Assembly: GCA_016787565.1 (NCBI GenBank)
Contig: JAEUUG010000004.1
Location: 186,001-250,000 of the forward strand
Reading direction: 5' to 3'
Origin: Cyclobacteriaceae bacterium
Lineage (GTDB): Bacteria > Bacteroidota > Bacteroidia > Cytophagales > Cyclobacteriaceae
DNA: 64,000 nucleotides
Both the position numbers and the translations under genes were made by a program. This document shows, piece by piece, positions 17,274-25,617 of this stretch (positions within the stretch are counted from its first letter, which is position 1; each line of letters opens with the position of its first letter). The notes under the pieces were generated by a model. That model was not told the DNA's origin, did not search any database, and worked only from the letters and a program-made list of their open reading frames with translations.

Positions 17274-18305
17274 ATGGATAAGGCAGCTATTTTTCGATTT
17301 ATCCGGCTTGATGATCTTTCGGCAACACCGAAATATCAGCAGCTTGCCAATTCGATAATGGAGGCTGTGCGCTCAGGGAAAATTGCCAGCGAGGAGGTAT
17401 TGCCTTCGATTAATGAATTGAGTTTTGAATTTGAGATATCGCGCGATACAGCGGAGAAAGGTTATAAATACCTCAAAAGCATTGGCGTACTGGGTTCTGT
17501 TCCGGGAAAGGGATTTTATGTTAAGAGTACAGCAATCAATCAACAACTAAAAATATTTCTACTGTTCAATAAGCTCAGCCCACACAAGAAAATTATATAC
17601 GATTCGCTGGTGGCATCGTTGGCCGATCAGGCATCCATTGATTTTTATATCTATAACAATGACTTTGCCTTGTTCAAAAGACTTTTGATGAATAACCATG
17701 GGCAATACACCCATTATGTTATCATTCCGCATTTTGTAGAAGGTGGTGAGAATGCGCACACCGTTATCAATACTATTGATAAGGAAAAATTGATCTTGTT
17801 GGATAAACGCATACCGGAAATTCAAGGTGATTACGGAGCTGTTTTTGAAAATTTTGAAAAGGATATCTACGGGGCCATGGAACAGGCACTTCCTTTATTA
17901 AAGAAGTACAGCACGTTGAAAATTATTTTCCCCGAGGATTCCTATTTTCCACAGGAAATCTTACAGGGGTTTTACAAATTTTGCCACGAGTATGATTTTA
18001 GATTTCAAGTTGTTCCGTCCATTGAAAATGTGCGCATCGCGGAAGGAGAAGTTTACATCAATCTGATGGAGAATGATCTCGTGGTATTGATTGAGCGTAT
18101 ACTGGAAGCTAACCTGGAGGTAGGAAAGCAAATTGGTGTCATATCCTATAATGAAACGCCTTTAAAGAAAATTATTCTGAAAGGAATCACCACAATTTCT
18201 ACTGATTTTAAACTGATGGGTGAAAAGACCGCTGAATTAATATTGACCCGCTCCAAAGAGCATGTTGAAGTTCCCTTCTATCTGACATTACGACCTTCTT
18301 TGTAA
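17274..18305 (+). CDS. GntR-family transcriptional regulator of rhamnose use
   Basis: 343 residues: a GntR winged helix over residues 14-80 (YQQLANSIMEAVRSGKI, then LPSINELSFEFEISRDTAEKGY) and a C-terminal effector domain of the periplasmic-binding-protein/LacI type, ending LTLRPSL. Such two-domain GntR proteins sense sugars or sugar phosphates in Bacteroidota. It is divergent from the rhamnose operon and followed by a GH78 rhamnosidase, so L-rhamnose or rhamnulose 1-phosphate is the likely effector. Two 19-bp direct repeats touch its start codon and are the best candidates for its own binding site. Confidence 0.88.
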   Translation: MDKAAIFRFIRLDDLSATPKYQQLANSIMEAVRSGKIASEEVLPSINELSFEFEISRDTAEKGYKYLKSIGVLGSVPGKGFYVKSTAINQQLKIFLLFNKLSPHKKIIYDSLVASLADQASIDFYIYNNDFALFKRLLMNNHGQYTHYVIIPHFVEGGENAHTVINTIDKEKLILLDKRIPEIQGDYGAVFENFEKDIYGAMEQALPLLKKYSTLKIIFPEDSYFPQEILQGFYKFCHEYDFRFQVVPSIENVRIAEGEVYINLMENDLVVLIERILEANLEVGKQIGVISYNETPLKKIILKGITTISTDFKLMGEKTAELILTRSKEHVEVPFYLTLRPSL

Positions 18306-18327
18306 TACTTTTCTGTGCTGCAGGATA

Positions 18328-18345
18328 GTGCATGACAGTTTGATG
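18328..18345 (+). promoter_or_regulatory. Candidate operator upstream of the first GH78 gene
   Basis: GTGCATGACAGTTTGATG. It shares CATGACAGT with the rhaT upstream region, and 14 of 18 positions with 40702-40719 upstream of the second GH78 gene. Function is inferred only from recurrence before rhamnose-related genes. Confidence 0.3.
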
Positions 18346-18478
18346 ATAAAGTATTTGGAAATTGGTCTGTGAAAGCTGTAATATTTTTCATTGTATTCTT
18401 TTAAAGCATCGAAAGGATGTTACTCAAAACCCAGATAATTTCCAGTCTCATTCTATCCACCCATAATTCTATCGCTTT

Positions 18479-21202
18479 ATGAAAAAAGTAATGTTGACGC
18501 TCTGTCTACTGACCCTGATGTCGGTACAATTGCAGGCTCAAGTAAAAGTTCAGAATCTTGTTACCGAAAGCCAGACGAACCCCATCGGCTTGGATAATAC
18601 AACACCACGATTCAGTTGGAAGCTTCATGCAACAAAACGAAACGTGATGCAAACTGCGTATGAGATTCGTGCAGGAAAAGATGCGGTGAAACTTGTTAAG
18701 GGTCTGGATGTGCTGTGGCAAACGGGAAGTGTAAAATCAGATCAATCGGTGGATGTACCCTATCTGGGACCAGCATTGTCATCGCGGCAACGCGTTTATT
18801 GGCAGGTGCGTGTTACGGATAATTCCGGCAAGGTATCACCCTGGAGTGAAGTCAATTTTTTTGAGATGGGCTTACTCCGTCCTGCAGATTGGTCAGCACA
18901 ATGGATTGAAAGTACAGCAGCGGATGATGCAGTAATGGGACCTACCGTACGGTTTCGAAAGCCATTTTCAATATCAAAGAAAGTAAGCGCTGCACGATTG
19001 TATGTAACGGCTCATGGACTTTATGAACTTCACCTGAATGGGAAACGTGTTGGCGATGGATACCTTACCCCCGGTTGGACGAGTTATAAGAAGCGGTTAC
19101 AATATCAGGTTTATGATGTTACTTCGTTGCTGGTGTCTGGAAACAATGCCATTGGTGCTGAACTGGCTTCCGGATGGTTTCGCGGTTACCTCGCATGGGA
19201 AGACAACAAGAATATCTACGGAAGTAAAGTTGCACTGCTCTTGCAATTAGAAATTACCTATGACGATGGCACAACGGAGCGTATACAAACTAATGAAAAA
19301 TGGAAATGCAGTACCCAAGGTCCGGTTCGTTCTTCCGAAATCTATCATGGTGAGCGATACGATGCACGTCTTGAGCAGGTCAATTGGACTTCCCACAGCT
19401 ACGTTGATAGCGAGTGGTTGCCAGTTCGTATAGCGGATCATTCCAAGGAAATACTGATTGCCACGGAAGGTCCGCTGGTTAAAAAGCGCGAAGTATTTAA
19501 ACCCATTAAAATTTTCACAACACCAAAAGGCGAAAAAGTTATTGACTTCGGACAAAATCTGGTGGGCTGGATTCAACTCAACGTATCGGCACCTGCCGGA
19601 CAAAAAATAACCATTCAACATGCTGAGGTGCTCGATAAATACGGAAATTTTTATACCGATAATCTCAGGGCCGCCAAACAAATTCTTGAATACACCAGCA
19701 GTGGAGAAGGACAGGAAAGTTATGAGCCTCACTTCACATTTTATGGATTTCGTTATATAAAAGTAGATGGCTTTCCCGGTGAACTGAAGCCGGAAAATAT
19801 TTCAGCTGTAGCGGTTTACTCCGATATGAATGTTACAGGAACGTTTACCAGTTCAAATGCGCTACTCAATCAACTGCAACACAATATTCAATGGGGACAA
19901 CGTGGAAATTTTTTAGACGTGCCAACCGATTGTCCGCAGCGCGATGAGCGACTCGGCTGGACAGGCGATGCCCAGGCATTTTCGCGAACAGCAGCCTTTA
20001 ATTTTGATGTGCGTACTTTTTTTTCAAAATGGTTGAAAGATGTTGAAGCCGATCAGGTAGATGGAAGTGTACCCTTTGTTGTTCCGAATGTATTGAGTGT
20101 AGGTGCGAGCGGCTCCGCGGGTTGGGCCGATGCAGCTACCATTATTCCCTGGAACATGTATCTCGCCTATGGCGATAAGAACGTGTTGGAGAATCAGTAC
20201 GAAAGTATGAAGGCCTGGATCGGGTTTATGGAACGCAACAGCGCGGATTATTTGTGGAACAAAGGTTTTCATTTTGGCGATTGGCTTTTTTACCGTCCGT
20301 TTGATGACAACGATGGGCGGGCAGCTGTTACCGATAAATATTTGATTGCGCAGTGCTTTTTTGCACATTCTACCGAGTTGGTATTAAAGACGGCAAAAGT
20401 TTTGGGTAAATCAGATGATGTGAAACGCTATTCGGAATTGCTGAAGCAAATTAAGGATGCTTTTATTAAAGAGTATTCTACACCTAATGGCCGACTGGTT
20501 TCGAGTACACAAACAGCCTATGTGCTGGCACTAAATTTTGATATGCTGCCGGAATCACTTCGGGCTCAGGCTGCGCAGAAACTTGTGGATAATATAAAGA
20601 GCTATGGCAATCATTTAACCACAGGATTTTTAGGAACGCCTTATTTATGTCATGTGCTGAGTCGGTTTGGGTATACCGATGTGGCGTATTCCCTGTTGAT
20701 GCAGGAGACCTATCCGTCATGGTTGTATCCCGTCAAGATGGGCGCCACTACCATTTGGGAACGCTGGGATGGCATCAAACCCGACAGCACCTTTCAAACA
20801 CCGGGTATGAATTCGTTTAATCATTACGCCTATGGCGCCATCGGTGATTGGATGTATCGCGTTGTGGCCGGGATTGATACCGATGAATCAAAACCAGGAT
20901 ATAAGGCTATTGTTATTAAACCACACATTGGCGGTGGATTAACGACTGCTCAGGCAACGTTGGAAACACCTTATGGAGAAGCTAAGTCGGCTTGGAAACT
21001 GAGCAACGGAAAAATAACATTGGAGATTAAAGTTCCGGTTAACACTACAGCAAAGGTTTTTGTGCCGGTAACTTCTGATGCTGCAGTTTGGGAGGGAGGA
21101 AAACCGATAGCATCAAATAGTGGAATTAAAGTATTGAGTAGGGAAGATGGCTATAGCGTACTGGAGGTAGGTTCCGGTCAATATGTTTTCACAACGCCTT
21201 GA
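18479..21202 (+). CDS. Alpha-L-rhamnosidase, GH78
   Basis: 907 residues with a signal peptide ending LQAQ. N-terminal beta-domains (Bac_rhamnosid_N like) run to about residue 330, then a concanavalin-like domain and an (alpha/alpha)6 barrel with DCPQRDERLGWTGDAQAF near residue 486, the region holding the acidic catalytic residues, and a C-terminal beta-domain. It releases terminal L-rhamnose from glycans in the periplasm or outside the cell and feeds the operon to its left. The last 14 nt overlap tail-to-tail with the narE-like gene on the other strand. Confidence 0.93.
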   Translation: MKKVMLTLCLLTLMSVQLQAQVKVQNLVTESQTNPIGLDNTTPRFSWKLHATKRNVMQTAYEIRAGKDAVKLVKGLDVLWQTGSVKSDQSVDVPYLGPALSSRQRVYWQVRVTDNSGKVSPWSEVNFFEMGLLRPADWSAQWIESTAADDAVMGPTVRFRKPFSISKKVSAARLYVTAHGLYELHLNGKRVGDGYLTPGWTSYKKRLQYQVYDVTSLLVSGNNAIGAELASGWFRGYLAWEDNKNIYGSKVALLLQLEITYDDGTTERIQTNEKWKCSTQGPVRSSEIYHGERYDARLEQVNWTSHSYVDSEWLPVRIADHSKEILIATEGPLVKKREVFKPIKIFTTPKGEKVIDFGQNLVGWIQLNVSAPAGQKITIQHAEVLDKYGNFYTDNLRAAKQILEYTSSGEGQESYEPHFTFYGFRYIKVDGFPGELKPENISAVAVYSDMNVTGTFTSSNALLNQLQHNIQWGQRGNFLDVPTDCPQRDERLGWTGDAQAFSRTAAFNFDVRTFFSKWLKDVEADQVDGSVPFVVPNVLSVGASGSAGWADAATIIPWNMYLAYGDKNVLENQYESMKAWIGFMERNSADYLWNKGFHFGDWLFYRPFDDNDGRAAVTDKYLIAQCFFAHSTELVLKTAKVLGKSDDVKRYSELLKQIKDAFIKEYSTPNGRLVSSTQTAYVLALNFDMLPESLRAQAAQKLVDNIKSYGNHLTTGFLGTPYLCHVLSRFGYTDVAYSLLMQETYPSWLYPVKMGATTIWERWDGIKPDSTFQTPGMNSFNHYAYGAIGDWMYRVVAGIDTDESKPGYKAIVIKPHIGGGLTTAQATLETPYGEAKSAWKLSNGKITLEIKVPVNTTAKVFVPVTSDAAVWEGGKPIASNSGIKVLSREDGYSVLEVGSGQYVFTTP

Positions 21203-21689
21203 TGTGCTGATCGGTTTTTGTGGAATGAATGCCAAACTCTTTCAGAGCCTTCGGAAGATTCTTGTTCTCATGACTTGGTTGAGAAAGTTTAACCAGGGCA
21301 AATCGCTGTAGCGCATTGAGGCGCTGCCATTGTTGTAATGTGATTGTAGTGTTGAGTTCATCTGTTTTTTCCTGAACGGATGGTGGAATATGATCGATGA
21401 TCGACCACCCGGGATTCATTTCAATGGGGATCATCGTAGCCTGATTTCCGGTGTAATGAAAAATCAGCTGACACAGGCTCTTTTTATACCGATCAATATT
21501 TTCAGGTGTATTAGTGGGAAGTACAGCCAATTCAATATGTTCTTCAACATTCATGTTACTCCATTCTTTCAGTCTAAGTTTGATTCCGCACTGATCCAGC
21601 TTAAAGCGAACAATCATGGGTATGCAACGGATGTTATCTTCCATAAAGTCTTCTTCAAACTGGAAGTATTCAATGGCTACAGTTTGCAT
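21189..21689 (-). CDS. Nitrate-reductase-associated protein (NarE-like)
   Basis: 166 residues that match the nitrate reductase associated family (TIGR02664 type): an N-terminal FQFEEDF, RCIPMIVRFKLDQCGIKL near residues 21-38, and a C-terminal LNALQRFALVKLSQPSHENK. Members occur in nitrate assimilation clusters of cyanobacteria and others; a role in reductase maturation or regulation is presumed, not proven. The 5' end overlaps cobA by 20 nt (21670-21689), so the two are co-translated. It is the first hint of the nitrate island. Confidence 0.82.
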   Translation of the reverse strand: MQTVAIEYFQFEEDFMEDNIRCIPMIVRFKLDQCGIKLRLKEWSNMNVEEHIELAVLPTNTPENIDRYKKSLCQLIFHYTGNQATMIPIEMNPGWSIIDHIPPSVQEKTDELNTTITLQQWQRLNALQRFALVKLSQPSHENKNLPKALKEFGIHSTKTDQHIKAL

Positions 21690-22461
21690 GACGCAGGATG
21701 GTGTTTACGTTTTCTACTTTTAGATTTCCTGATGTTTGTTCGCGTTGTTCGATTACCTTTCCAATCACAATGACGGCCGGAGTAGTGATCTCATTTTTAA
21801 TCACTTGCTGATGAATGGAGGAGGCAGTTCCGACCACGACTTTTTGTTGCGGAAGCGTGGCGTTCTGAATAACCGCCATAGGCTCTTGGGGCGATCGTGC
21901 CTGTTGAATGATATTGGCAATGTCAGCAATTTGAGAAAGTCCCATGAGGACAATAATTGTTGCGGTTGACTGCGCAGCAAAGGAAAAGTCTTCGGATAGC
22001 TGACCTCTCGAGGTTGTTCCTGTTACAACCCAAAAACCTTCACTTACGCCACGCAGCGTGAGAGGAATACCGGCAGCCGTGGGAGCTGACAGGGAACTCG
22101 ATATTCCAGGGATTACCTCAACTGTTACTCCATGTAGCGTTGCAAATTTTAATTCTTCGTGTCCCCGCCCAAATACGTTGCAATCTCCACCTTTCAGGCG
22201 GACAACATGTGAAAAGCGCCTCGCATAATAAACAAGAAGATGATTGATCTCGTCTTGCGTAAACTCTTTAATACCCTTTCGTTTTCCAACATAAATACGT
22301 TTACAATTCTCTTGAACATTTGCCAAAAGCAAAGGCGATACAAGCGCATCATATAAGACGACATCAGCTTGCTGCAAAATTTTTAGCCCTTTTACCGAGA
22401 TTAGATCCGGGTCGCCCGGGCCAGCGCCAACAAGGAACAAAGTGGGTTTACTTTTATGCAT
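21670..22461 (-). CDS. cobA: Uroporphyrinogen-III C-methyltransferase (SUMT)
   Basis: 263 residues with the tetrapyrrole methylase fold: LVGAGPGDPDL near residue 10, VVLYDALVSP, the GGDCNVFGRGHEE motif near 91 and the PGISSSLSAPTAAGIPLT stretch near 119. It makes precorrin-2 from uroporphyrinogen III, the first committed step to siroheme. The cofactor is needed by NirB encoded divergently next door. It lacks the CysG dehydrogenase/chelatase domain, so those steps must be encoded elsewhere. Paired TACGTA sites stand at 22475-22490 in front of it. Confidence 0.93.
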   Translation of the reverse strand: MHKSKPTLFLVGAGPGDPDLISVKGLKILQQADVVLYDALVSPLLLANVQENCKRIYVGKRKGIKEFTQDEINHLLVYYARRFSHVVRLKGGDCNVFGRGHEELKFATLHGVTVEVIPGISSSLSAPTAAGIPLTLRGVSEGFWVVTGTTSRGQLSEDFSFAAQSTATIIVLMGLSQIADIANIIQQARSPQEPMAVIQNATLPQQKVVVGTASSIHQQVIKNEITTPAVIVIGKVIEQREQTSGNLKVENVNTILRHANCSH

Positions 22462-22474
22462 AACTTTAAAAATA

Positions 22475-22490
22475 TACGTAATAATACGTA
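22475..22490 (-). promoter_or_regulatory. TACGTA-N4-TACGTA site on the cobA side
   Basis: TACGTA at 22475-22480 and 22485-22490 with spacer ATAA. It lies 14 bp before the cobA start codon. It is identical in layout to 22517-22532 on the nirB side. It is a candidate binding site for the NarL-like regulator at 27469. Confidence 0.5.
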
Positions 22491-22516
22491 AAAATTTGCA
22501 TTGATGTGAAAAAATG

Positions 22517-22532
22517 TACGTATAATTACGTA
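22517..22532 (+). promoter_or_regulatory. TACGTA-N4-TACGTA site on the nirB side
   Basis: TACGTA at 22517-22522 and 22527-22532 with spacer TAAT, 33 bp before the nirB ATG. Two hexamers 10 bp apart put both on the same face of the helix, as expected for a NarL-type dimer. Confidence 0.5.
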
Positions 22533-22565
22533 ATTAACTTAGACAGTTTACTTAAATCGTTTGCA

Positions 22566-25064
22566 ATGCAAAGAGTCATCGTAGTAGGCAATGGAATGGT
22601 GGGCTATAAGTTTTGCGAGAAGCTCATAGCACGTTCGCGCGAATATGAAATTATTGTATACGGTGAAGAGCCTCGTCCGGCATACGACCGTGTTCATCTC
22701 AGCAGTTTTTTTTCAGGATCGAATGCCGATGATCTCCTGCTGGCTTCGCGAGCGTGGTATGTGGAAAATAATATTGAGTTATATACCAGTGAATTGGTGA
22801 CCAGCATTAACCGCGAAGAGAAAACTGTTACCACGCACCTTGGAAAAACAGATCACTACGACTGCCTCGTTCTGGCAACCGGCTCCAGCGCATTTGTACC
22901 ACCTATTGAAGGTGTTGAACGCAATGGTGTTTTTGTATATCGCACCATTGAGGACCTCCATCAAATTACGGAGTACAGCAAAGGAGCAAAAGTGGCGGCT
23001 GTGATGGGTGGCGGCCTGCTTGGACTGGAAGCCGCAAAGGCACTAATGGACCTGGGATTGAAAACTCATGTGATTGAATTTTCACCACGGCTAATGCCAC
23101 GACAAATTGATGAGGATGGCTCCCAGGTGTTGGCCCATAAACTCACCCAGTTGGGCATTTCGATCCACACGAACAAAGGCACCAGGAAAGTTGAGGGAAA
23201 TGGGAAATTGGAGAAACTTGAATTTACGGATGGCACATCACTATCAATTGATATGCTTGTCATTTCTGCCGGTATTCGTCCACGCGATGAGTTGGCAAAA
23301 GCAAGCGGTCTTTGCGTTCATGCGCGTGGTGGTATTGTTATCGATGAAAACACACGCACCAGCGATCCTGCTATTTATGCAATTGGTGAAGCTGCAGTTT
23401 ATAATAACACCGTTTTCGGTTTGGTTGCACCGGGTTATGAAATGGCAGAAGTAGCAGCCCGTCAGTTTACAGGAGATTCATCAAAGACGTTTAACGGATT
23501 TGACATGTCAACAAAACTAAAATTGATTGGTGTAGATGTGGCAAGTTTTGGTGATGCATTCGGTGATGCTTTGGGAAGCGTTCCCATCATCATACACGAC
23601 AGGCGAAACGGAATCTATAAACGAATTAATATTTCGGAAGATGGGAAACTTTTGCTGGGAGGAATTTTGATTGGAGATGCCAGCCAGTATAACCTCTTTC
23701 ATCAAATGGTTGTCAATAGAATACCATTGCCTGCACAACCCGAGTCATTGATTTTCGGACGAGGTGAAGCTGATGAAGGTGCGGGCCTGAAGAGTTTGCC
23801 AGAAACAGCTCAAATCTGTGCGTGTGAAAATATTTCCAAAGGTGATTTGGTGTTTCATATTTCTGAAAAGAATGTAACAACACTGGATGGCTTGAAAGAA
23901 AATACCAAAGCATGTACTGGTTGTGGAGGGTGTACGCCAATGGTTAATGACATTTTAAAGCTAACACTGGAATCATTAGGGCATACCGTAAAAAAAACAT
24001 TGTGCGAACATTTTGAGTACACCCGCCAGGAATTATTCGATTTAATTAAAGTAAAGAAAATCAAAACCTATGATTCACTTTTGAATGTACAGGGAAAGGG
24101 CGATGGATGTGAGGTATGTAAACCTGCTGTAGCATCACTATTAGCCAGTATCTGGAATGAACCAATTACACATCAACCAACTATTCAGGATACCAACGAC
24201 CGCTACTTGGCCAACATTCAAAAAGGAGGAACCTACTCGGTTGTGCCAAGAATAGCCGGAGGTGAAATCACGCCTGAAAAGCTCATGGCTATTGGCCGCA
24301 TCGCATCGAAGTATAACCTCTACACAAAAATTACCGGTGGTCAACGCATTGACATGTTTGGGGCACGGGTTGATCAGCTACCGGAAATTTGGGAAGAGTT
24401 GATTAATGAAGGTTTTGAAAGTGGTCATGCGTATGGGAAAGCGCTGCGCACCATTAAGAGTTGTGTGGGTTCCACCTGGTGTCGGTATGGTGTGCAGGAT
24501 TCTGTTTCCTATGCAATTTTTATCGAGAACAGGTATAAAGGATTGCGCGCTCCGCACAAACTCAAAGGTGCTGTGTCGGGCTGCATTCGGGAATGTGCGG
24601 AAGCGCAATCAAAAGATTTTGGCATTATAGCCACCGAGAAAGGATGGAATTTGTACGTGTGCGGAAACGGAGGTTCACGCCCGCAACATGCGCGGTTGTT
24701 GGTGAATGATGTTGATACAGAAACATGCACGCGTCTTATCGATCGGTTCCTGATGTTCTACATCCAGACTGCAGATCCGCTCACCCGAACCGCCACCTGG
24801 TTAAATAAAATGGAAGGCGGCCTTGAGTATTTGCGCGAAGTTATTGTGAACGATTCATTAGGGATTGGCGATCAATTGGAAAAGAACATGACGGAACTCA
24901 TAGCCCACTATGAGTGTGAATGGAAGAAGGTTGTAGAGAGTAAGGAGCTTCGTTCGCAGTTCTCTCACTTCATTAATTCAGATGAAACCGACTCTACACT
25001 TTCTTTTGTGGAGATGCGCGGACAGAAATATCCTGCCAACTGGAAATCATCACCACAACAATAA
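22566..25064 (+). CDS. nirB: Assimilatory nitrite reductase [NAD(P)H], large subunit
   Basis: 832 residues from ATG 22566 (MQRVIVVGNGMVGYKF); the longer open frame from 22506 crosses the operator and is not used. Order: FAD/NAD oxidoreductase (residues 1 to about 400), two BFD-like [2Fe-2S] domains (CACENI..CTGCGGC and CEHF..GCEVC, about 418-530), then siroheme/[4Fe-4S] nitrite reductase. Cluster ligands are visible as Cys633-x5-Cys639 and Cys673-x3-Cys677. It reduces nitrite to ammonium in the cytoplasm using NAD(P)H. nirD follows after 10 nt. Siroheme supply comes from the divergent cobA gene. Confidence 0.96.
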   Translation: MQRVIVVGNGMVGYKFCEKLIARSREYEIIVYGEEPRPAYDRVHLSSFFSGSNADDLLLASRAWYVENNIELYTSELVTSINREEKTVTTHLGKTDHYDCLVLATGSSAFVPPIEGVERNGVFVYRTIEDLHQITEYSKGAKVAAVMGGGLLGLEAAKALMDLGLKTHVIEFSPRLMPRQIDEDGSQVLAHKLTQLGISIHTNKGTRKVEGNGKLEKLEFTDGTSLSIDMLVISAGIRPRDELAKASGLCVHARGGIVIDENTRTSDPAIYAIGEAAVYNNTVFGLVAPGYEMAEVAARQFTGDSSKTFNGFDMSTKLKLIGVDVASFGDAFGDALGSVPIIIHDRRNGIYKRINISEDGKLLLGGILIGDASQYNLFHQMVVNRIPLPAQPESLIFGRGEADEGAGLKSLPETAQICACENISKGDLVFHISEKNVTTLDGLKENTKACTGCGGCTPMVNDILKLTLESLGHTVKKTLCEHFEYTRQELFDLIKVKKIKTYDSLLNVQGKGDGCEVCKPAVASLLASIWNEPITHQPTIQDTNDRYLANIQKGGTYSVVPRIAGGEITPEKLMAIGRIASKYNLYTKITGGQRIDMFGARVDQLPEIWEELINEGFESGHAYGKALRTIKSCVGSTWCRYGVQDSVSYAIFIENRYKGLRAPHKLKGAVSGCIRECAEAQSKDFGIIATEKGWNLYVCGNGGSRPQHARLLVNDVDTETCTRLIDRFLMFYIQTADPLTRTATWLNKMEGGLEYLREVIVNDSLGIGDQLEKNMTELIAHYECEWKKVVESKELRSQFSHFINSDETDSTLSFVEMRGQKYPANWKSSPQQ

Positions 25065-25074
25065 GAAGGAAGCA

Positions 25075-25458
25075 ATGGAAATTGTAAAAGAACTTAAAAC
25101 ATACACAGAAGATAATACCAATGGAGTTAAAATCTGGTTTAAGGCAGCACGGGTAATTGACTTTCCTGAAAATGGTGGTGCTTGTGTAAAATATAAAGGA
25201 CTTCAGATAGCCGTTTTTAATTTCTCGCGCAGAAAGGAATGGTATGCCTGCCAGAATCTTTGTCCGCATAAAATGCAAATGGTTTTATCGCGCGGCATGA
25301 TCGGATCAACAACCGGAGAGCCAAAAGTTGCTTGCCCCTTTCACAAAAAAACCTTTTCGCTTCAAACCGGAAATTGCTTAAATGCTGAAGAGGAAAACAT
25401 TTCCATCTTTCCGGTTAAGGTTGAAGATGGTTTTGTTTACATCGGCTTTACTCGCTAG
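25075..25458 (+). CDS. nirD: Nitrite reductase small subunit, Rieske type
   Basis: 127 residues from ATG 25075. A Rieske-like fold with both ligand pairs present: CPH near residue 62 and CPFH near 87, so a [2Fe-2S] cluster can be bound, unlike the E. coli NirD, which has lost its cluster. It partners NirB, whose stop codon is 10 nt upstream. A strong hairpin terminator (25486-25516) ends the nirBD transcript. Confidence 0.93.
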   Translation: MEIVKELKTYTEDNTNGVKIWFKAARVIDFPENGGACVKYKGLQIAVFNFSRRKEWYACQNLCPHKMQMVLSRGMIGSTTGEPKVACPFHKKTFSLQTGNCLNAEEENISIFPVKVEDGFVYIGFTR

Positions 25459-25485
25459 TAGGCACAGCATTCAGGTTAGGTTAGA

Positions 25486-25516
25486 ATGTCAGGCATCCTT
25501 GCCTGGCATTTTTTTC
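25486..25516 (+). terminator. Rho-independent terminator after nirD
   Basis: Arms 25486-25494 and 25501-25509 pair over nine positions with one G-U pair and a six-base loop, followed by seven T residues. It separates nirBD from the sensor kinase gene. Confidence 0.8.
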
Positions 25517-25599
25517 TGCTGCACATGAAACGAAATCTTGATGCTATACCCTGTATTGCAAATCCCAATTAATGGAGATACTTAGTGTATAATGTAATT

Positions 25600-25617
25600 T
25601 ACGTAACTTGCTACGTA
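25600..25617 (+). promoter_or_regulatory. Pair of TACGTA sites touching the sensor-kinase start codon
   Basis: TACGTA at 25600-25605 and 25612-25617 with six bases between. The last base of the second hexamer is the A of the kinase ATG. Spacing is two bases longer than at 22475 and 22517. Binding here would hinder rather than help transcription or translation of the kinase, so negative feedback is possible. Confidence 0.4.

Noticed and set aside
22506-22565. Earlier start for nirB
   Set aside because: The extension crosses the TACGTA operator, and NirB proteins begin at MQRVIVVGNG, which is at 22566.
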